DNA of 64,000 bases from Tricholomella constricta (lineage: Eukaryota > Basidiomycota > Agaricomycetes > Agaricales > Lyophyllaceae): the NCBI GenBank assembly GCA_013368375.1, contig JAACJP010000041.1, forward strand, positions 124,001 through 188,000, given 5' to 3'. Both the position numbers and the translations under genes were made by a program. This document shows, piece by piece, positions 21,228-32,899 of the stretch. The notes beneath the pieces were generated by a model. It saw only the letters and a program-made list of their open reading frames with translations, searched no databases and had not been told where the DNA came from. Each line of letters begins with the position of its first letter. Position 1 is the stretch's first letter.

Positions 21228-22386
21228 ATGTCTTTCTCTGCCGAAATCCCACCTCAGACACCTATTGAATCTATCATCATACCTGAGACACCCCCTCCTG
21301 GCGTTGGTGTACAGGAACTCTGGCGAATCGTCCATGCTGTCGGCAAGTCTGTGTCCAAGGATACAGCCCAGCGCAAGTCAGACAACTCGGCCATCCTCGA
21401 TGCTATCCGAGAACTCAAGAACCAACAAAACTCCAACCACACTCCTGCTTCTTTCACCAGCTCTATGCCACCCCTATCTTCCGACGTTTCAGCTCCTCCT
21501 CAAGTACCTACGGCCCCGGTTTAAGGCGCTGAGGGTTCAGGTGTTCCGAAGGTTCGAGAGCCACACATGTACGATGGTACCGTCGCACAGCTGAGTTCTT
21601 TCCTTCACGAAATCAATAACACCCTCCACCTTCAACGTCGTTTGCTCCCTACGGACTACGACAAGGTTCTCTACTTCAGCTTCTATCTCAAGGACGGATC
21701 CCCGGCATTGTGGTACGCTAGTATCGAGAAGACGCGCCCCAAACTCTTCCATGATTTTCGTGGATTTTACCAAGCGTTCGTGGAGCACTTCGATGATACA
21801 GATAAACATGCTACCGTCCTTGCCAAGGTCCGGAAGCTCAAACAAGGACCCGGCTCTGCTGCCAACCATGCGCCTCGCTACCGTGAAATCATCGCCGATC
21901 TCAACTTCGACAAAGATTCCAAGATCGACAACTTCTATCCTGGACTCAAGGAATTGGTCAAGGACACCATGGTCATCCTCCCTCGTCCCAAGACTTTCGA
22001 CGATTACATGAAGACTATCATATCTATCGACAACAGGATTCATCGTCGTTCAAACGGAAGTCAAGGAACACCGTGGCAAATCATCCAGTTCGACAACTTC
22101 AACTCAGCCACGCCAACCTCCGGCACCTCCTCATCAGGCTCCGTACGCTTTGTTGTCTTCGTTGTCTTTGGACATCGTACCAATGGAAGTCGACAGTTTG
22201 CAATGTGGAAAGGTTAACCCTGCTGAATGTGAGCGCCGTCGCGCTAATAACCTCTGCTTTTATTGTGGTCAAGGTGCGCACTCTATTAATGACTGTCCAA
22301 ATATGTCCGAGCGTGCCAAACCTGACATGAGGGCCAGACAAGCGAAGTCTGCATCCAAGGCTGATCCCAAGTTGGGAAAAGCCTAA
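21228..22386 (+). pseudogene. gag: RT2 Gag, broken
   Basis: Capsid/nucleocapsid protein. The N-terminus MSFSAEIPPQTPIES is followed by a helical stretch (LDAIRELKNQQNS). An in-frame TAA at 21522-21524, probably from CAA, precedes the capsid core (REPHMYDGTVAQLSSFLHE, FVEHFDDTDKHATV). A one-base frame change near 22140 leads to PMEVDSLQCGKVNPAECER and the CCHC knuckle CFYCGQGAHSINDC, ending at 22386. The layout is typical of chromovirus Gag in basidiomycetes. Confidence 0.85.
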
Positions 22387-22618
22387 CCGGTTACTTACAC
22401 CACCACCATGTCCCAAGACGCCTTCGCCACCACAGTATCTCAATTTTCTGGCTAAATGGACCGGCTACGTTCGCTCCTCTACAGATAATCCTTTGCCTAT
22501 GCCCAAGCCGAACATTTCGGTCACCACGCCACAGTGTTTTCTCAAATAAGCTAAACGCGCTCCCGTTTCACTTTTCCGTTTTCACCCGACAGGTTCACCC
22601 GTCTATGTCGCGGCTACG

Positions 22619-25600
22619 TTGTCTGACTCTTCAAACGAAGTTGACGACCAAGTCCCGACTGCACCACCACCCAACGACCAATACCAACACGTACCATCCA
22701 AGGATATGTCGTGGGCTGACACTGTCTTTTCTCCCACAGAAGTCAATCACCTTCCACCCCATCGACCCTACGATATATCTATTGAACTCGAGGAAGGGAA
22801 AACGCCTCCGTTCAGCTCAATTTATCAACTGAATCAGGAAGAGCAAAAGTACCTTTCCGAATACCTCAATGATTATCTCAAGAAAGGGTTTATTAGGCGC
22901 TCCACTTCCTCCGCTGCCTCGCCAATCCTCTTTATTTGACGAAACACCGGCGATTTATGTCTTTGCGTAGACTATCGTGGTCTTAATGCGATTACGAAGA
23001 AGAACCGGTATCCTCTCCCCCACGTCAATGATCTCTTGGATTGGATGCAAGGATGTAAACTCTTCACGGTCATCGACCTGAAGAACACATTCAATCTAGT
23101 TCGCATTCGAGAAGGAGATGAATGGAAAACCGCCTTTCGGACACCACTAGGACTCTATGAATATTTGGTTATGCCATTTGGTTTGACTAATGCTCCAGCA
23201 ACTTTTCAGGCTTTTATTCAGGACACTCTTCGGGATTACATCGGCGTCTTCTGCGTCATTTACCTCGACGATATTCTGATATTCTCTCGAAACCAAGAAG
23301 AACACAATCATCAAGTCAAATTGGTTTTGGATCGACTTCGTCAAGCTCGTCTTTTTTGCTAACGCGAAGAAGTGCGAGTTCAACAAGACCGAGGTCGAAT
23401 ACCTAGGCTTCCTCATCGCAGCTGACGGTATCAAAATGAATCCCAAAAAACTCACTACCATTGCCGAATGGCCTACTCCTCGAAACCGTTGTGATATTCA
23501 ATCTTTCCTTGGTTTTACTAATTTTTACAGACGTTTCGTGGATCACTACGCCAAAATTGCCCTTCCTTTGAACAAGTTAACTCACGAAAAATTTCCTTTC
23601 GACTTCACAGATTCTGCGCGATCGTATTTCGAACAACTTAAGCGCGCTTTTACTTCGTACCCTGTTTTGCGCCATTTCGACCCCACCAAACCCTCTACTC
23701 TTGCTACTGACGCTTCAGATTTCGCTCTTTCAGGTATTCTCCAGCAACCCGACGAGAGTAATCGACTTCACCCCGTCGCCTACTACTCTCGAAAACTCTC
23801 ACCTGCCGAAATTAATTACGACATCCACAACAAGGAACTCCTTGCTATCGTCGATTCATTTTGCGATATGCGTCCTTGGCTGATGGGTACCTCCGTCCCC
23901 ATTTTGGTGGTTTGCGACCACAAAAATCTTGAGTATTTTATGTCTTCTTGTTTAGTTGATTGCCGCCAAGCTCGGTGGTCTATGTTTCTTTCCGAGTTCG
24001 ATTTCTGTCTTGATTGGGCCCCAGGTACTCAGAACGTCGCCGACTCGCCGTCTAGGCGCCCTGATTTCCTACCTCAAAAAGGGGATGACGTCCTGGAGGC
24101 TCAACAAAAGACAATTCTTACTTCGTCACACACTAAACACATTTTTCCTTCTTCCAAAACAGATTCGTCTACTTCTTCAATTTCTGCCTTTACAACACTC
24201 GCCATCAACAATTCTGAACTCCTCAAGCGTTTTCGAACAGTGTTCCAAGAAGACTCCGAGTAGCGAGAAGCACTTCTTCATGGATCTACGGAATTCACGG
24301 CCCAAGACGACATGGTATTCCACAATGGTCGCGTCTTCGTACCAAAGTCCCTTCGTGCCGAGATACTCTATACTCTCCATGATTGTGTACTTGATGGTCA
24401 TCCTGGACGTACTCTGACCGTCAAGAATATCCTGCGCGACTACTCTTGGCCGGGAATCTATATGTATGTCCGCCACTACGTCTCAGCGTGCGATACATGT
24501 AATCGTATTGAGATCCCTTGCCACAAGCCCTATGGTCTTCTACAACCACTCGATATCCCTGAACGCCCATGGAAATCAATTTTTATGGATTTTATTGTTA
24601 AGCTTCCTAATTCTCATTCTTATGATTCAATTCTCGTCGTTCGTGATCATCTAACGCGTGCAGCGCACTTCATTCCCTGTACAGAGTCGATGACCGCATC
24701 GGATCTTGCGTGGTTATTCGTTGATCGCATATTTCGCTACCACGGTCTCCCAGATTCCATTATCTCGGATCGTGGCATCCTTTTTGTTTCTAACTTTTGG
24801 AAAGAACTTACTTCGCATCTCAACATCGACGCTCGTTTCTCCACAGCCTATCACCCACGCACAGATGGCCTCACAGAGCGTACCAATCAGACTCTTGAGG
24901 GCTATCTGCGCGCGTACTGCTCGTACCAGCAGGACGATTGGGTTGACTATCTTCCCTTGGTGGAATTCGTTTTCAACAACTCCAAAAACTCATCAACGAA
25001 ACATTCACCATTCTACGCCAACTATGGTTTCCATCCTACCTTCACTCCTAAACTTTCTGAAGTCTCTACCATCCCTGCTGCTGACGATTTAGCTCTACGT
25101 TTAGATCAAATCCATTCTGAACTACGTGCCGAACTTCAGTATTCTCAAGATTGTCAAAAGAGAATATTCGACGCCAAGGTCTTACCCTCTCCATCCTATT
25201 CTCCCAACCGACTGGTATGGCTGCTTCGCCGTAACATTCGAATGACTAGGCCGTCGCTGAAATTGGATCATCGACGCCTCAGCCCTTTCCCAGTCATTCG
25301 TCGTATCAGCTTGCAGATATATCAGCTACGCCTCCCATCCTATCTCTCTCGACTCCATCCCGAGTTCCACACCTCCTTATTAGAACCCTATCAAGACCCT
25401 TCAGAATTCCATCCCCACTCCTCTCCTCAACCCTTCCAACTCGCCGACTCTACCCCATCCATTTCCAACATCCTCAACTCTCGCAAAATCGGTCATCGTT
25501 ATGAATATTTCATCCACTGGCACTCCCTTCCCAACTCAGAGAATTCCTGGATTGCCCTCTCCGACATTCCTACCACCGCCAACGAACTTATTGATCATTT

Positions 25601-25988
25601 CCACCGTTGTCACCCCCGAGCCTCGAGGCCTCATCCTATTACGTTACAACAACACTTTTCTCTTATTACTGACAATTTACCTACTAGTTCCATTCACGAC
25701 GCCCAAGATGTTCCATTGACCGAACTTCCCCTCTCTATGCCCGAGTCTCCCATGTCGCACTTCGACGTAACTGGTGTTACGCCAGGAGCCATGTCAACCT
25801 CGGTAGACGGTCGTGAACAGAGTTCGGCTCACAGTTCGTCGTGGTTTCCTCATCCTCGTCCTGTTTCTCCTCCTACTATACATGAAAATCCTCGTTCTGT
25901 TTATGTACCTCTACCTACTACTACTACTCGCACAGGTCGCGTCTCTCGGCCTCCCAATTGCCTCGATCCACCATTAAAAGGGGAATAA
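22619..25988 (+). pseudogene. pol: RT2 Pol without protease, broken
   Basis: RT linker and fingers (HLPPHRPYDISIELEEGK), a TGA at 22937-22939 in place of Arg, then the RT core with [14 protein letters not shown] one-base change in a T run near 23350 is followed by the thumb and RNase H (ATDASDFALSGILQQ, YDIHNKELLAIVDS). A TAG at 24261-24263 is followed by the integrase: zinc domain, then SIFMDFIVKLP, ISDRGILFVSNFW and HPRTDGLTERTNQ. A chromodomain-like segment HRYEYFIHWHSLP...NSWI lies at about 25480-25560. A Ser/Pro-rich tail of about 120 residues runs to a stop that touches the 3' LTR. No DSG/DTG protease motif exists between 22390 and 22620, which points to an internal deletion. Confidence 0.9.
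25976..25988 (+). other. RT2 polypurine tract overlapping the pol stop
   Basis: AAAAGGGGAATAA; the last three bases are the pol stop codon and the next base starts the 3' LTR. Confidence 0.75.
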
Positions 25989-26135
25989 TGTCACAGTCAC
26001 TACTACGTTATGTCTCACCTACTTACTTACTCGTTATTTTTATGATACATTCTTTCCTTAGTTCAATCAACACATCCATAGCTGCTACGCTTTGTTCCTC
26101 GTCCTAAGCCTATTGTCTCAACCTTGACCATAACA
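25989..26135 (+). repeat. RT2 3' LTR (147 bp)
   Basis: Matches 21050-21196 with about seven substitutions; followed by CTGGA. Confidence 0.93.
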
Positions 26136-26140
26136 CTGGA

Positions 26141-27604
26141 TAGCGAGAGTATTGCAAACACTTTACAATTGCATCGGACCCAGGCCCCAGTTGCTGGCAG
26201 GTTGTCAGTTCCTTCAGCTGTGCCCGCAACCACGAACTCCTTGCTGGACATTTGTCTTCAAACCCAAGGTGCCCACACCACCTTCCAGACCTGCCGGCTA
26301 CAGGACCTTCATCTCACTGCCAGCTTCTATCGACTTCACTTCGTTGGTGCACTGAAGGAGAAGCATGTCGCAGAAGGAAACAGAAGGTCAGGAATGCCAA
26401 GCAGCTGAAAACAGGATCCGGATGCATATGGCCAGACCCCTCCAGTTCAATTATCTCAGGCGGAGGCCATTGCAGCCTTCCAGCCTGCAATGGATGGAGG
26501 CATTGACTCAGATTATGACCAGGATCTGTCTGTCAGAACTCTGACAGGTGAATGGTCGGAAGCCGAGTCGATGCAGGTGACCAGGCGGCCAAGGTTTGAA
26601 GAGCTGGCTGAAGATAATGAGGCCCCTCCAGTGCTTGATCCTAAGCAATTCCCAGATTGGCTCAGCATTCCATCATACCGTCCACCCTCTCTGGGGCCCC
26701 CTCCCCTTGTATCCAGGTTCCTGCGCCTCCTCATATTCTATCAGACTGCCAAGGCCTCACCTGGCCACCCCCCAACTAGCCCATCACCACTCAGCATCCA
26801 CAAAAGACTCGCAAGAGTCAACACAAGGATGTCCAGACAGCTGACCAGATGGATGTTGATCTGACGGCCACGACCTCAGCCAGAATGAATACCCCGCGCC
26901 ATCCCACACTTGCCCTCACGCTGTGCGCAGCAAGTAACACAGTGTCCTCAAATACTGTCCCTCCTGCATGTGCTCCAAGTGTGGCAGATGCAGTGTTTGA
27001 CTTCTCCATTCCATTCCCCGGAGCTGCGCCTGCCCCTCTAGCCGGAAGTACAGCAGGTTCAGATTTTGATTTTTTTATTCCATCGGCCAGACTTGATCCT
27101 GCTGTTCGGTTTGCAAGCAAGCCCATTCCAGATGTTATACTTTCACTTCCATGGAGGGGTCGCATTCGCCACATTCCAAGCGAGGCAATGTCAGACTTTG
27201 ATGTTTCACTGTCCCCTGCCATGCACACAATGCAGATTTGGAGTTTAATTTCAGCATCATACTCGACCCAGCGGTGGCCCCTTGTGAAGCGGCCTCAGGG
27301 TTCGACTTCAACATCTAATCCAACCCGGCAGCTGCCCCAAGTGAAGCAAACTCCGAGTTTGATTTTACAATTGAACCCGATCTGGCAGCTGCCCCCAGTG
27401 AAGCGGGATCTGATTTCGACTTCAGCATAGGTGACCAAATGGACATTGACAACCAGGTAAGCGGTGACAAAGGGGACAACGATGAGCATGGACGCTCACT
27501 CAGCAATGAAAGTGACACGGACACGGAAAGCAATGCAGATGTGGAACCTGAAACGGATGCAGACCGGAACATGGACACAGTGATAGTGCTAGCTGGCCTG
27601 TAGG
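26141..27604 (+). pseudogene. 3' part of the unknown ORF split by RT2, with FDF repeats
   Basis: This continues the frame of 20808-21049 without RT2 (LLDSESIANTLQLHR...). Another TGA at 26406-26408 is in frame (PSS-*-KQDPDAYG), followed by DGGIDSDYDQDLSVRTL and a Pro-rich stretch. After a frame change near 26800 it reads DQMDVDLTATTSARMNT. From about 26990 to 27425 a degenerate repeat of roughly 22 residues appears, with the pattern AAAPSEAxSxFDFxI. The end is acidic (SDTDTESNADVEPETDADR) and stops at 27604. I know no family for it. It may be a host gene or the gene of an unrecognised transposon. The acidic tail and low complexity suggest a nuclear or disordered protein. Confidence 0.4.
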
Positions 27605-28904
27605 TGCTGTGCACAACTACAAAACAACTAATGACTAAGGTGGGTGAGAAGTGTTAAAATTTCACAAACATGCAAGTGTGCAGGGCTCGCAGAGAGTTTG
27701 TGATTCAGAGATAAAGTACAATCTGACCTGTAATTGGTGGGACCGACTGGGTTACGACAATCACGACAATATACGATCAATTGCGATGGATGTCGGTCGG
27801 AAGCGCGACCAGGGTGTCAGCTGTGCAGTATGAAGCAGACAAGACTGACGAGGAGAACTCACGGGTTCTTGTTAATGGTTACTTGGCTTGAACAACAATG
27901 ACAAATACAGTTTCTGGCAATGAGTGCGATGATGGGCGATGGGTTTTACGATCGGAACGACTCCAAGATGGCGGTGAATGAGGTTTTTTTGAGCTATTGA
28001 CTCTGAGTTTGAGGGATAATACGGGATGTAATTTGCTGAGGGAGATGTATTACATGAAGCATGTTTATATGGTATGGTAAGATTATTGACCCTTAACACG
28101 ACCATGCAGGTGTTTCTCGCTGGGTTGTCGCCAAGTCTGGTACCACGCGACTCATTTCCAAGGGAAGGTTCGGTGTGGCATGCTATTGATTGGATACCAG
28201 TGTCGGGTCAGATATGTGGTTAAGAAAGTTGGTAATTGCGGAACTCCGTGAGGCTGTCAAATCTGTGCCGTGAAATAGGAAACGGAAGGGTGTGCCGTAG
28301 AATGCATCATTGATAAGGGAGCAGATCAGTTGTTGATGCTTGGCATACAAATGTGCGTAGTTGCTGGTCGCTTACACGGGTATCCCAAATCCCGAAGGCC
28401 GACAAGCAACGTCGGCCGACCCAAGCAGGTCGCGTCTGGTGGGTGAGTCGGTTGGCCATGCCGCATGCATTTATTGAGCATTTTATCATGGTCAGAATGG
28501 TGGTCGGTGACCAGTCAAGAAGGGTGCATATTAACGGACATGGAAATGGACCCAGAAAGCGAAACGGATCTGGGAAAGAATCTGGACACGGGACCGCAGG
28601 GCCCCTACTCCACTGCCCATTTTGCCAAATTTTCTAATGCATTTATCCTGGGTGATAATAAGGAGGACTCAGATGACTGACCACTACAGATTGGAGTCAT
28701 TCGGAATGGGACATATGCATACAACTTAGAATATCAACCTGCACATATTGTAAAAATTTATATTGATTTGCCATTCATTGCTGCCTATTTTAGGCATCAG
28801 ATGAAACCCCTTTTTAAGGGAGAGTGAAACAGCAAAATCCCTGAGTTCATTAGAGCAGAGCAGCAATCAAAGGTAATCCTGACAGCGGTGCAACGCAGAG
28901 GTAG
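27605..28904. other. No recognisable gene
   Basis: Short frames only. One at about 28520-28680 (DMEMDPESETDLGKNLDTG...NKEDSDD) resembles in style the acidic end at 27550 and could be a diverged copy of that C-terminus. Confidence 0.35.
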
Positions 28905-29335
28905 ACAAATTGAATCTGTGTGTCCATCCGGCAACCCAATGCCTGAGTGTCCATTCGCATGTGTATCTGCCAGGTGATTAGCAACCCGGACTCAACGCAG
29001 CTGAGCAGCGTCATCCACATGTATAGCCTGACTGTCAACTGGATATAATACAATGCCTGAGTGTCACCCGGATGTATTTAGATTGAAGCTCACCCGGCAA
29101 CCTGGATGAATATAGATTGAATCTGTGAGTCCATCTGGCAACCCGACACCTGACCGTCAACTGGATATGATACGACGCCTGAGCGTCACCTGGATGTATT
29201 TAGATTGAAGCTCATCCGGCAATCTGGATGATTATAGATTCAACCCAAGTACGAAGTGTATTGACAAACCCGTCAGCGGCTGACCGGCAACCTGGATAGA
29301 TATGATGCCTGAGCATCACCCGGATGTATTCTTTC
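28905..29335. repeat. Imperfect tandem repeat, about 120-bp unit
   Basis: Roughly four degenerate units with recurring GATTGAATCTGTG/GATTGAAGCTCA, CCGGCAACC and GCCTGAGTGTCACC. Repeats of GCCTGAG fall near 28940, 29053, 29170 and 29300. Confidence 0.6.
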
Positions 29336-29419
29336 ATGCCCTATGTTTCTTGACCCGGTGCATGCAATTCACAAATTAATCCCCTGACCTGAGAGGGGAG
29401 CTGGCTGCAGCAGTGATTT

Positions 29420-29606
29420 GGGCTCTCTGGCAGTGTACCAAGCCCGCTGCTGTGGAAGATATACATTACAGTGTATCCCGGCTGCTACTCTGTTAACAAC
29501 GATACACTGTAATGATGTCTGCTACAGCACAGAGGACCCGCCAGCTGCATCAACTACCATACACTGTATAGGCCCACTATAGCGTTGGTCACATTACATT
29601 GTAGTA
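29420..29606 (+). repeat. Left inverted repeat flanking RT3
   Basis: About 186 bp, roughly 80% identical to the reverse complement of 32697-32882. It contains several short palindromes of the TACACTGTA/TACAGTGTA type spaced about 40-50 bp apart, each next to CCCGCTGCT- or GGACCCGC-like sequence. Confidence 0.65.
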
Positions 29607-32600
29607 CCCTGCCCTGTTGATGACGTAGACATGACCACCGAATCAAACATTGTGAACTTGTATACAGCGGGACATAAGCGACAACAAGATGAAGAAGGGA
29701 AGGAAGTCGAACCTTTTGTACACACACTAAGCTTGGAAGGCCTGGAAGGAGAGATCATACAAGTATGGGGGATGTTCAATGACGGCACAATGGTGACAGC
29801 AATGTGTAGTTGAGTATTTGACAAAGTCAAACATTGATTAGGACCAATGCAACTGTCACAAAGGAAACTTTGAATGGCAGATGAGAAGATCATAAAGGCA
29901 GAAGCAGTTTGGGAAGGGATGATGAGTTTGGGTGGTATACAATTGCGCAGGTCGTTTGAGATCTTCGACAGTGGGGGAAGTTGGTCCTTCCTATTTGGCA
30001 AGCCATTGATACTAGCCTTCAATGCAGTACATTATTATCGATGCAGCCAAGTCACCATCGCGGTGGGAGACCACAAGGCCACCTTGACCAACCAGGTCTG
30101 AAACACATGGTTCAGCAGCAACACGATCCATTACCTGGGATTCGGCAAAGCACAATACCTTGAGGGTGTTCAGACTAACAGAAGTATGCAATCCGACGAA
30201 CAAAAGATCGAACAAGAGACATTGAAAAATAGAACCGACAAAAACAACGAGATAGCGGTAAATGAAGCTGAGGATAGTGCCAGTGAACAAGCATCAGGAG
30301 AGAAGGAGAAGACAATGGAAGACATCGACAACACACACGATCATAGCGAGCAAGAGGAACGGATGGTGGCGCTAGCCTGTTACATATCAGAAGGCATGAT
30401 GCAGGAGGATGAGGGAACACCAATACCTGTTGACACATTTACCACAGAAACAGGCATCTTCCCGCAAAGGACGAATCTATTCCAGCTGGCATGGGTGGCT
30501 GAAGTGTTACGACAAGTTGGGGTCAGAGATGACCTGTCAGAAACCGAACAAGAGGAAGTCCAAACATTTATTGCACAGTACGCTGACATGTTTGCGTTGT
30601 CGGTGGGAGAGGTTTTCACTGTTGAAGGAGCAGTACATACGCTGGATATCCCCGAAGATGCTACATTTTCAAAAAAGATACATCAACGACCTCTTTTGCC
30701 ACCACAGAGAAAATACCTACATGAAAAAATAAATGAAATGCTTGAAGTGGGCATAATAGAGCAATGCAATCCCAGGCAGGTGAAGTGTGTTTTGCTTACC
30801 ACGCTGGCCCAGAAAGTCCACCAAGGCACAGGCCTCACACTGGAGGAGCTGCAACATTGCATCAATGATCAGTGTGTCGCAAACAGATTAGAGCCCCACT
30901 ATCCCATGCCGGACAGACCAACCCCAAGACCTGTCGATAGCAAAGAACAAGCAGAACCTAAATGAAGGATATGTCAGAACTTTGCAGAGATAAACAAGGC
31001 AGCAAAAGTCACACCAATGCCACAAGGAGATATAAGGGCCAAGCAACAGAAGCTGAGCAGGAAGCAATGGGTGTCGCTATTCGATTTCGCAGCAGGGTTT
31101 TACGTGGTAAAGGTCACAGAGGAGTCCCGGCCATACACTGCATTTTACGTCGAAGGTTACAGATACTTCTGGTACAAAAAAGTGCTTTTCGGATTGACGG
31201 GGCACCATCAACATTTGCGCAAATGACAGCGAGGTGCTTACATGACTTACTGGTGAAGAAAATACTGGAACTCTTTGTGGAGGATGGTGGGACGGCGGCA
31301 AATGAGTTCCAAGAAATGATGGCAAAGTTGGAGATTATCTTCAGGCAATGTCAAGAAAAAGGGCTCTCCATATCTGCACCCAAGACCAAACTGTTCACAA
31401 CCACTGGGGTGTTTGCAAGGGCATCAGTCAGACCAAAAGGAGTATAACCTGACATGGCAAAGCTCACCGTGATTGTCACTTAGAGGACACCCGAAGATGC
31501 ACAAAATTTGGCTGGTTCCGAGACCTCGTACACAGTTACATGAAAATTGACGCACCACTGCGAAATTTGCTGAGAGAAGTGGAGATTCCAGCGGGGGCAT
31601 TGAAGTCAGTATACCGGCAGACAATGATGAACTTCAAGCTGGTGAAGAGGTGGACACCAATACATGCAGAAAGTTTTCTAGCTTTGAAGAAAGTACTAAC
31701 ATCAGAACCGGTACTCCGCGCACCACAATGGGACAGAACACCATTTATCCTGACTACCGATGGCTGTATAGACACGTTCAGTGTGGTACTGTCACAAAAA
31801 TTCACATCTACAATAACAAATGGAGCATCAGTTACAAAACTGCACCCTATCGGGTTTGCATCAAAATGAACCTTGTCAGCAGAAGAAAAGTATAAGCTGT
31901 TCCTGTTAGAATTTGCAGCCTTGAAGTTCGGCCTCAACAAATTTTCGGACACTGTTTGGGGGTTTCCTGTCATAATTGAAATGGACTGCCAAGCACTGCG
32001 GGATGTATTGATGAATGACAAGTTAAACACAACACACGCACAATGGAGAGACAGAATTCTAGCTCACCAGATAGTTGATGTCCGCCACATCGCAGGGAAA
32101 ATCAAAATAGTTGCCAATGGATTGAGCAGAGCAGCAGAGGGACACACAAAAGAGGTCAGAGATGGCAGCAAGTGGACAGTTTCTGAGGACTGGGAAGCAG
32201 TAACAGGCCTTATCCACGACATCTTCTACATGGAGACAATCAACGACAGAGAGAGTTTGCAGTGATGATTTGCAAAAGAGCCAGTGTTCTTGGAAGTATT
32301 CGAGGCTTTGCTTGAACTGGATCACGGCTGGAACGAGAATGACAAGCAAAGAGCAAGGCACCGGGCCTCAGAGTACATGATTGAAGAAGGGAAACTATGG
32401 AGAGTAAGAGGTTAAAAAAGGCAAGGGCAAGACCAAGGGTAGAGTGTGTAACCAGGGAAGAAGCGACGGAATTGGCAAGAAAAGAACATCAGAACGGGGG
32501 ACATTGGCAAACCGACACTATCAAAAAGCGACTCACAGATTCCATATGGAGTTCAGGGCCAGATGCATCAATAATACAAGGAATCAAGGACTGCGGGCGC

Positions 32601-32690
32601 TGCAAAATTTCAGAGGAACACACCTACATGCACTTCTGAATCTAATAACTCGGCACCATTTTTATGAGCTGCTAGTCGGAGATTCACATA
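29607..32690 (+). pseudogene. pol: RT3: decayed Ty3/gypsy protease-RT-RNase H-integrase fragment
   Basis: A remnant of a gypsy lineage that I associate with agaricomycetes. Protease-like part: VWGMFNDGTMVTAMCS near 29760, then IQLRRSFEIFDSGGSWSF and FLFGKPLILAFNA. RT: VHTLDIPEDATFSKK, PPQRKYLHEKINEMLE, LFDFAAGFYVVK, ARCLHDLLVKKILELFVEDGG (the usual active-site Asp pair reads V-E-D). RNase H: FILTTDGCIDTFSVVL and KYKLFLLEFAALKFGLNKF. Integrase zinc domain: RKEHQNGGHW and IKDCGRCK; the core stops at YELLVGD, then the right inverted repeat begins. Stops at 29811, 29835, 29871, 30099 and 31867 are TGA at likely Arg positions; 30963 is TGA for a likely Trp. Frameshifts occur near 31200, 31480 and 32400. 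No LTRs are visible. Confidence 0.8.
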
Positions 32691-32696
32691 CAGACA

Positions 32697-32882
32697 CTAC
32701 ACTGTAATGTGACCAACGCTCTAGCGGGCCTATACAGTGTACCATAGTTGATGCATGCAGCGGGTCCTCTGTGCTGTAGCGGACGTCTTTACAGTGTGTG
32801 GTTATTAACGAAGTAGCGGACACAATACACTGTATCGTGATTTACTGCAGCAGCGGGCTCTCTACACCCACAGACAGCCATG
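32697..32882 (-). repeat. Right inverted repeat flanking RT3
   Basis: The reverse complement matches 29420-29606 (for example CACAGAGGACCCGC and GCGTTGGTCACATTAC). Together the two would form a stem around the RT3 fragment. Confidence 0.65.
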
Positions 32883-32899
32883 GGACCTGTAGCCAAACC

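Larger units (their letters stand above)
21050..26135 (+). mobile_element. RT2, Ty3/gypsy element with very short LTRs
   Basis: 5,086 bp between two 147-bp LTRs, flanked by a perfect CTGGA duplication (21045-21049, 26136-26140). The LTRs differ at about seven positions, so this insertion is older than RT1, RT5 and RT6. It encodes gag, RT, RNase H, integrase and a chromodomain-like tail. The protease expected between the gag zinc knuckle and RT is missing. Several stops and frameshifts make it inactive. It interrupts an unknown ORF. Confidence 0.95.
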
